Below are positions 58,740-64,000 of a stretch of DNA of 64,000 bases, in pieces. The notes below the pieces were generated by a model, which saw nothing but the letters and a program-made list of their open reading frames with translations, was not told where the DNA came from and did no database searches. The stretch's first letter is position 1. The number at the start of each line of letters is the position of its first letter. The position numbers were made by a program, and so were the translations under genes. The stretch is from the NCBI GenBank assembly GCA_964251675.1, contig CAXUKS010000001.1, positions 62,001 through 126,000 on the forward strand. Reading direction: 5' to 3'. The stretch is from JANXMY01 sp964251675 (GTDB lineage Bacteria; Armatimonadota; Armatimonadia; Armatimonadales; Capsulimonadaceae).

Positions 58740-58743
58740 TCCC

Positions 58744-60504
58744 CTACTCCTTCGTCTCTTCGCGCAGGCGGGCAAGGAAATCTTCCTGAGACAGCGCCCC
58801 TAAATCCGTGCCGCCGCGCTGGCGGACCGACACCGTGCCATTGGTGGCGTCGCGGTCGCCGACGACCAGCATATACGGGATTTTCTGCGACTCGGCTTCG
58901 GCGATCTTCTTGCCGACTTTTTCATTGCGCCCGTCCACTTCGGCCCGGAAGCCTGCTTTGACCAGCATCTCTTTGACCGATTCGGCGTACTCTTTGTGAC
59001 GGTCTGCAATGGATAGGACAATGGCCTGCACGGGGGCAAGCCACGTTGGGAACGCCCCGGCGTAATGCTCAATCAAGAAAGAAACCATGCGCTCCATTGT
59101 GCTGATGTAACCCCGGTGGATCATCACCGGCTGATGCGTCTGCCCATCCTCGCCGATATATTCCAGCCCGAACTGCTTCGGCAGATGCCGGTCCACCTGC
59201 ACGGTCGAGACAGTCTCCTCGCGGCCCAGCACGTTTTTAAGCTGGATGTCTACTTTCGGGCCGTAGAACGCCGCTTCGCCGACCGCCTCATAGTAGGGCA
59301 GGCCCAGCCCCTCGAACACTTCGCGCAGCTCGCCCTCGGCCTGTTCCCACAGGGCCGGATTATCCACATACTTATCGGTGTTCTTCGGGTCGTGCAGGCT
59401 CAGGCGATAGAAATACTCTGTGATGCCCAGCTTCCGGTACGCTTCCTCAATCAGCAGAATGCACTTTTTGACTTCCTCCACCACCTGTGCTTCGGTGCAG
59501 AAGATATGGGCATCGCTGAGAGTCATGGCACGAACGCGGGACAGGCCGCTGAGTTCGCCGGACTTCTCGAAGCGATACATTTTGCCCAGCTCCGCCAGGC
59601 GGATTGGGAGGTCACGATAAGAATGCAGCTCGTTTTTGTAAACTTGAATATGGTGCGGGCAGTTCATAGGCCGCAGCACAAATTCTTCGTTCTCAATCTT
59701 CATCACCGGGAACATTCCATCTTTGTAATGCTCCCAGTGACCCGATTGCTTGTACAGCTCTACTTTTGCCATATCCGGCGTGTAAACGTGCTGGTAGCCG
59801 TTCGCAAGCTCCACATCCTGCACATGACGCTCCAGAACGCGCCGCACGGTCGCGCCTTTGGGCAGCCAGAGGGGCAGGCCCGCGCCGACCACTGCCGAGT
59901 TCATAAACAGGCCAAGCTGCTTGCCCAGCACTTTATGGTCGCGTTTTTTGGCCTCTTCCAGGCGCACATAGTAGGCATCCAGCTCTTCTTTGGTGTCAAA
60001 CAAAACGCCGTAGACACGCTGCAGCTGCTCGCGCTTTTCGTCGCCGCGCCAATAGGCCCCGGCGAGGCGGTCGATCCTGAAGACGCCAATCTCGCCCGTG
60101 GACGCGGCGTGCGGCCCCCGGCACAGGTCTGTGAAATTGCCCTGCGTGTAGAACGAAATCGCTTCGCCTTCGGGCAGGTCATGGATCAGCTCGGCTTTGT
60201 AGGGCTGCCCCTGCTCTTGTTCATAGGCCAGCGCCTCGGCGCGGGGCTTTTCCGAGCGGACGAGCGGATGGTTTTCGCGCTTCAGCCGCTTCATGCGCGA
60301 CTCAATCTGCGTGAGATCTTCCGGGGTTAGATTACGGGGCAGGTCAAAGTCATAATAAAAGCCGTCTTCAATCGGCGGACCGATAGCGAATTTGGCGTCC
60401 GGGAACATTTCCAGCACCGCCTGCGCCAGGACGTGGGCCGCCGTATGCCGCTTTTTCCAGAGGTCGCTGACTTCAGATGTGTTGTTTTCGAGAGTGTTTG
60501 CCAC
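58744..60504 (-). CDS. thrS: Threonyl-tRNA synthetase (without TGS domain)
   Basis: 586 residues from GTG 60504, with GGAG 7 bases upstream. It begins directly with the editing domain ('KKRHTAAHVLAQAVLEMFPD', HxxxH) and lacks the N-terminal TGS domain of E. coli ThrS (about 60 residues). Class II core: 'LRPMNCPHHIQVYKNELHSY', 'GELSGLSRVRAMTLSDAHIF', 'AFYGPKVDIQLKNVLGREET'. The anticodon-binding domain 'APVQAIVLSIADRHKEYAES' is present. Longer in-frame starts would run into the promoter. Confidence 0.97.
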   Translation of the reverse strand: MANTLENNTSEVSDLWKKRHTAAHVLAQAVLEMFPDAKFAIGPPIEDGFYYDFDLPRNLTPEDLTQIESRMKRLKRENHPLVRSEKPRAEALAYEQEQGQPYKAELIHDLPEGEAISFYTQGNFTDLCRGPHAASTGEIGVFRIDRLAGAYWRGDEKREQLQRVYGVLFDTKEELDAYYVRLEEAKKRDHKVLGKQLGLFMNSAVVGAGLPLWLPKGATVRRVLERHVQDVELANGYQHVYTPDMAKVELYKQSGHWEHYKDGMFPVMKIENEEFVLRPMNCPHHIQVYKNELHSYRDLPIRLAELGKMYRFEKSGELSGLSRVRAMTLSDAHIFCTEAQVVEEVKKCILLIEEAYRKLGITEYFYRLSLHDPKNTDKYVDNPALWEQAEGELREVFEGLGLPYYEAVGEAAFYGPKVDIQLKNVLGREETVSTVQVDRHLPKQFGLEYIGEDGQTHQPVMIHRGYISTMERMVSFLIEHYAGAFPTWLAPVQAIVLSIADRHKEYAESVKEMLVKAGFRAEVDGRNEKVGKKIAEAESQKIPYMLVVGDRDATNGTVSVRQRGGTDLGALSQEDFLARLREETKE

Positions 60505-60533
60505 AGTGCGTCTCCATACCAAAGAGTACACAG

Positions 60534-60563
60534 AGTATAGCCGCCGGGCAGGATGTTTGTCAA
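60534..60563 (-). promoter_or_regulatory. thrS promoter
   Basis: On the minus strand TTGACA (60558-60563), 18-base spacer, TATACT (60534-60539). The leader is about 22 nt. Confidence 0.75.
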
Positions 60564-60657
60564 ACGGCACGTACTGACAAGGAACGTTTCAGCACTAAAT
60601 TGGGTATATAGACTGACAAGCGGCACAAAAATCTCGCCGCAGGCAAGGACCCTGCTT

Positions 60658-61278
60658 TTGGTATACTCTTTTCTCTGGGAGGCCCTGGCCTTCGCGGTCT
60701 ACTTTGTTTACGCCAGTTTTTTTGAGTGGGCGTTCCACCGTTATCTGTTTCATTCTCCCAAATATGTCTACCGGACGTTCCGGGAGCATACGCTGGTTCA
60801 CCATCAGATTTACAAGAGCGATGAGACGTATCACACGCACGACGACCACCCCGACAAAGTGCCGATGGACTGGTGGGCGCTGCCGCTGATGGTGCTGGGC
60901 CACCTCCCTCTGCTGTTTTTCGTGCAGTGGGCGACGGGCATTCCAAGCGTCTGGGGCGGCGTGGCGGCGATCACGGTGTATTTCACGCTGTATGAGAGCT
61001 TCCACTGGGCAATGCACGTTCCCCGCGCCTCCAAGTTCCTGAGCCGCTTCCGCGTCTGGCGGTACTTAGATGCCCACCACCGGGTTCATCACAAGTATAT
61101 GCTGAGCAATTTGAACGTCATTATGCCGCTGGCCGATTTGACGTTCGGCACGCTGCGAAATGGCAAGGGCGTCAAAGTGAGTTTTGCAGACCTTGAGCCT
61201 CGCCGGGTGGCTCAAAGAAATCAAGCCCGCCGCAAACGGGCCGCCGAGGTGGCAAAAATGCGAGCGGAGCGGCTGTAA
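60658..61278 (+). CDS. Fatty acid hydroxylase/sterol desaturase family membrane protein
   Basis: 206 residues if started at TTG 60658 (AAGGA 8 bases upstream); the frame is open to ATG 60553, which overlaps the thrS promoter. Three to four membrane spans carry His clusters that bind a di-iron centre: 'FFEWAFHRYLFHS', 'EHTLVHHQIYKSDETYHTHD', 'FHWAMHVPRAS' and 'YLDAHHRVHHKYM'. This is the four-cluster pattern of the family. Substrate could be a lipid chain or carotenoid. The basic C-tail is cytoplasmic. Start position is uncertain. Confidence 0.8.
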   Translation: MVYSFLWEALAFAVYFVYASFFEWAFHRYLFHSPKYVYRTFREHTLVHHQIYKSDETYHTHDDHPDKVPMDWWALPLMVLGHLPLLFFVQWATGIPSVWGGVAAITVYFTLYESFHWAMHVPRASKFLSRFRVWRYLDAHHRVHHKYMLSNLNVIMPLADLTFGTLRNGKGVKVSFADLEPRRVAQRNQARRKRAAEVAKMRAERL

Positions 61279-61296
61279 ATAGTGAGAGATGGTACT

Positions 61297-61330
61297 GCCC
61301 TCGCCTCTGTTTTGGAGGCGAGGGCTTTTT
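61297..61330 (+). terminator. Terminator after the hydroxylase gene
   Basis: GCCCTCGCCTC and GAGGCGAGGGC form an 11-bp stem, followed by TTTTT at 61326-61330. Confidence 0.85.
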
Positions 61331-61381
61331 CAGCACAGCCGAGTCCGCAGACTCCGCCTTTGGGGTGTATAATGGACTCTC

Positions 61382-63901
61382 ATGTGCGCTGAATTATATG
61401 CTGAAGTTGTTGTTCAAATTGAAGTCGCCGGGCTGCCGCAGCCGCTGACCTATTTTATTCCCCCCACCCTCACGGTCAGCGTTGGCGAGGCCGTCGTCGT
61501 CCCGTTTGGCTCGCAGCAGGCGGCTGGCTACGTTGTTGGCCTGTCTGATACCTGCCCCCCCGACATGGCCGCGAAGATCAAGCCCATTGCGGCGAAAATT
61601 GAGAACGCCCCCCGTTTTGACGCCGAGCTGAGGGCACTGGCGCAGTGGGTCACGGAGCAGACGCTTTGCGACTGGCGCGATGCCCTGCGGCTGATTGTGC
61701 CGGATGTGCTGTCGTCATCGATTAAAACCACCCTGCGGCTTGCCGAAGACTGGGAAGAAAAGCTGGCCGGGTCGCGGGCCGCCTCGCAGAAGGATTTGGC
61801 CGCCGCACTGGCCGCCCTCGGGGGCGCTGCCGAGCCGGGGAAGCTTGCTAAATCGCTGGGACAGGCGAAGCCCGGCCCGGCACTGGCGGAGCTTCGCAAG
61901 AAAGGCATTGTCACCGAAGAGCGGGCGATTAAGCTGCCCCCGGCACGGCGCAAGCTGGTCCGGCTGCTGTCTCTGGCCGTGGAAGCCGATGTGGCCGGAG
62001 AGGAAGCCGCCCGGCTCGAGCGTTCCGGCGCGGCGCGGCAGGCGCGTCTTCTGCGGGCGCTGATTGAGACGCAGGGCGGGGCACACACCGCCAAGCTGCC
62101 CTCGGCAGGGCTGGCCGTCGGGGCAAGCGCCGGCGCGGCAGGAAAAGCACTGGCCGAAAAGGGGCTGGCGCGGTATACCGAAGTGCCGAGCCGCCGGGAC
62201 CCGTTCCAGTTTTTCGGCTTTGTGGCCGGGGACGCCCCGCCGCTGACCGACGCGCAGGCCGAGGCGGCGGCGGCCATCGGAAAGTCTCTGTCTGCCCGCG
62301 ACGGGCAGACGCTGCTGCTGTTTGGCGTCACCGGGTCCGGCAAAACGGAAGTCTATTTAGATGCCGTGGCCCGGACGCTGCATCAGAACCGCAGTGCGCT
62401 GATACTGCTGCCCGAAATCGGGCTGACGGCACAAGTCTTAGATTTATTCAAGGCTCGGTTTGGCGAGGACGAAGTGGCCGTGCTGCATTCGGCGCTGTCT
62501 CTTGGGGAGCGGCACGATGAGTGGCGGCGCATCAGCGAAGGACAGGCGCGGGTCGTGGTCGGCGCACGCTCAGCAGTCTTCGCCCCGGTGCCCTGCCTCG
62601 GGCTGATTATTCTGGACGAGGAACACGACGGCTCGTACAAGCAGGATTCGACGCCCCGCTACCACGCCCGCGACGCCGCCCAATACCGCGCCTCGCTGAC
62701 CGGCGCGACGGTGGTGCTGGGCAGTGCGACGCCGTCTCTGGAAAGTTTTTACAAAGCGCAGACCGGCGAGTATGGCCTGATTGAGCTGCCGGAGCGCATC
62801 AGCCGCCGCCCCCTGCCGCCCGTCTCGGTGGTGGACCTGCGCGACGAAATGAAACCGAAGCCGGTTCCAAAAGTGTCAGGGGAGCCAAAGCCGGAGCCGC
62901 CGCCCCGGTCAGTCTTCGGGGCCGACTTATCGCTGGCACTGGAACAGACTCTGGAGCGGCGCGAGCAGGCCATTTTGTTCCTGAACCGCCGGGGCTTTGC
63001 GTCGTTCCTGCTGTGCCGGGACTGCGGCTTTACGTTTACGTGCCCGAACTGCGACGTCTCGCTGACTTACCACCACGCCGGGCGGTATTTGCAGTGTCAC
63101 CACTGCGACTTTCAGCGCCGCGTGCCCGATGTCTGCCCGAAATGCCAGGGGCTGCGCCTGCGCCCGTTCGGGCTGGGCACGGAGAAAGTCGAAGACGCCG
63201 TCCGGCAGCAGTTCCCGACGGCACGGACGCTTCGCATGGACCGGGATACCATGTCCCGCAAGGGGGCGCACGCCGATACTTTGCGGGCCTTCAAGCGCGG
63301 CGAGGCGGATTTTCTCATCGGCACGCAGATGGTCGCCAAAGGCTTGGACTTCCCCAATGTGACTTTAGTGGGCGTGGTCAGCGCGGACACGGCGCTGAAC
63401 GTCCCGGACTTCCGGGCGGGCGAGCGGGCCTTTCAGCTTCTCACACAGGTCGCGGGCCGGGCCGGGCGCGGGGCAGTCAGCGGAAACGTCATCGTGCAGA
63501 CGTTCTCGCCGGAGCATGACAGCGTGCAGTTTGCGTCTACGCACGATTATCTAGGCTTTTATGCCCATGCCATTGAACAGCGGCAGGAGGTCGGCTACCC
63601 GCCGTTTGCCCACATGGCAAACTGCGTGTTCACCGATGAGTCCGAGGACGAAGCCCGGAAGCGGTCGTACCGACTGGCGAATGTCCTGCGGGCGGCTCTT
63701 GGCGATGACCCTGCCGTGCAGGTGCTTGGCCCGGTGGCCTGCCCGCTGTCTCGCCTGCGGGGCCGCTACCGCTGGCATTTGGCCCTGCGGGTGCCGGACA
63801 AGTCCCGCCTGCTGGCCCTGCTTCGTCTGGCCGTAGCCGCGCTGACCGATACCGACCGGGCGGGCCTGACTTTAGATATTGACCCGCTGACCATGCTCTA
63901 A
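61382..63901 (+). CDS. priA: Primosomal protein N' (replication restart helicase)
   Basis: 839 residues. An N-terminal DNA-binding region ('GLPQPLTYFIPPTLTVSVGE') precedes helicase motif I 'LLFGVTGSGKTEVYLDAVAR' near residue 315 and DEAH-type 'IILDEEHDGSYKQDSTPRYH' near 412. The eight-Cys zinc module is intact: 'CRDCGFTFTCPNC' and 'CHHCDFQRRVPDVCPKC'. The C-terminal lobe is 'GTQMVAKGLDFPNVTLVGVV'. It reloads the replisome at stalled forks. TATAAT (61368-61373) lies 8 bases before ATG 61382 with no Shine-Dalgarno: predicted leaderless. Confidence 0.98.
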   Translation: MCAELYAEVVVQIEVAGLPQPLTYFIPPTLTVSVGEAVVVPFGSQQAAGYVVGLSDTCPPDMAAKIKPIAAKIENAPRFDAELRALAQWVTEQTLCDWRDALRLIVPDVLSSSIKTTLRLAEDWEEKLAGSRAASQKDLAAALAALGGAAEPGKLAKSLGQAKPGPALAELRKKGIVTEERAIKLPPARRKLVRLLSLAVEADVAGEEAARLERSGAARQARLLRALIETQGGAHTAKLPSAGLAVGASAGAAGKALAEKGLARYTEVPSRRDPFQFFGFVAGDAPPLTDAQAEAAAAIGKSLSARDGQTLLLFGVTGSGKTEVYLDAVARTLHQNRSALILLPEIGLTAQVLDLFKARFGEDEVAVLHSALSLGERHDEWRRISEGQARVVVGARSAVFAPVPCLGLIILDEEHDGSYKQDSTPRYHARDAAQYRASLTGATVVLGSATPSLESFYKAQTGEYGLIELPERISRRPLPPVSVVDLRDEMKPKPVPKVSGEPKPEPPPRSVFGADLSLALEQTLERREQAILFLNRRGFASFLLCRDCGFTFTCPNCDVSLTYHHAGRYLQCHHCDFQRRVPDVCPKCQGLRLRPFGLGTEKVEDAVRQQFPTARTLRMDRDTMSRKGAHADTLRAFKRGEADFLIGTQMVAKGLDFPNVTLVGVVSADTALNVPDFRAGERAFQLLTQVAGRAGRGAVSGNVIVQTFSPEHDSVQFASTHDYLGFYAHAIEQRQEVGYPPFAHMANCVFTDESEDEARKRSYRLANVLRAALGDDPAVQVLGPVACPLSRLRGRYRWHLALRVPDKSRLLALLRLAVAALTDTDRAGLTLDIDPLTML

Positions 63902-63922
63902 GTTGTGCTATAATAGAAGGCA

Positions 63923-64000
63923 ATGAGTGATAGGAGTAGCAACGAGATGGCGCGATCCACGGGCAAGCTGACTGATTTGATCCGCAAAGATGATCCGATT
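63923..64000 (+). CDS. Unidentified gene, 5' end only
   Basis: The frame from ATG 63923 reads 'MSDRSSNEMARSTGKLTDLI' and stays open to the end of the window. TATAAT at 63909-63914 is 8 bases upstream, so a leaderless start at 63923 is likely. Another ATG at 63947 with AGGAG at 63932 is possible. Too little is visible to name the product. Confidence 0.5.
   Translation, partial: MSDRSSNEMARSTGKLTDLIRKDDPI

Noticed and set aside
59065..60330. Plus-strand open frame of 421 codons inside thrS
   Set aside because: Antisense to an unambiguous threonyl-tRNA synthetase.

Overview
This window looks like a high-GC, diderm bacterial chromosome, probably a scaffold from an assembled genome because it carries a run of ten N at 29260-29269. 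Several traits point to a deep 'Terrabacteria' lineage. It has Bacillus-type PurF with iron-sulphur cysteines, small PurL plus PurS/PurQ, a Gram-positive-type SOS box (CGAAC-N4-GTTTG), a LysM gene divergent from lexA, and a G5/3D gene next to rsmA. A predicted outer-membrane barrel and an RlpA-like protein argue for two membranes. Armatimonadota is my best guess, by inference only; no marker here proves it.

Layout. 1-240 is a ChaN-like tail. 452-6883 holds purL and purF, separated by a scrambled stretch: a Y1-transposase relative, a nucleoside hydrolase gene interrupted by a HEAT-repeat cassette, and a truncated beta-propeller gene. 7151-14746 carries a glycan cluster (glycosyltransferase, UDP-galactopyranose mutase, GH1-like hydrolase), a quinone oxidoreductase, an S41 peptidase and a Na+/H+ antiporter. 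14768-21338 is a DNA-repair block: rsmA, a G5/3D wall protein, recA, an intein-containing single-strand-DNA-type protein, and a LysM protein divergent from lexA. 21322-36141 has an ABC-2 permease, an epimerase, leuS, comEA, purB (with the N gap), purS, purQ, a DJ-1 protein, small membrane proteins, tRNA-Pro, tRNA-Asp and an RlpA-like protein. 36198-45989 has a metal-associated outer-membrane barrel, two flavoenzymes, hisF, a fused solute-binding/permease protein, a diguanylate cyclase and a YHS protein. 46100-63901 has ndk, a MazEF-like pair, and the translation cluster infC-rpmI-rplT-pheS ... pheT, then thrS and priA.

The most notable region is 49161-55451. Here the usual pheS-pheT pair is split by a type III restriction-modification system (res, mod), an MqsRA toxin-antitoxin locus whose toxin has a premature stop, and two small coiled-coil genes, one frameshifted. 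The mod gene contains a translated copy of a dispersed palindromic repeat. Several repeat families in the window share one design: two self-complementary hairpins facing each other across a spacer.

Regulation visible in sequence: near-consensus sigma-70-type promoters, LexA boxes at recA and between lexA and the LysM gene, and a recurring -10 box placed 6-9 nt before the start codon (rsmA, hisF, priA, purF and others), which predicts many leaderless or near-leaderless mRNAs.
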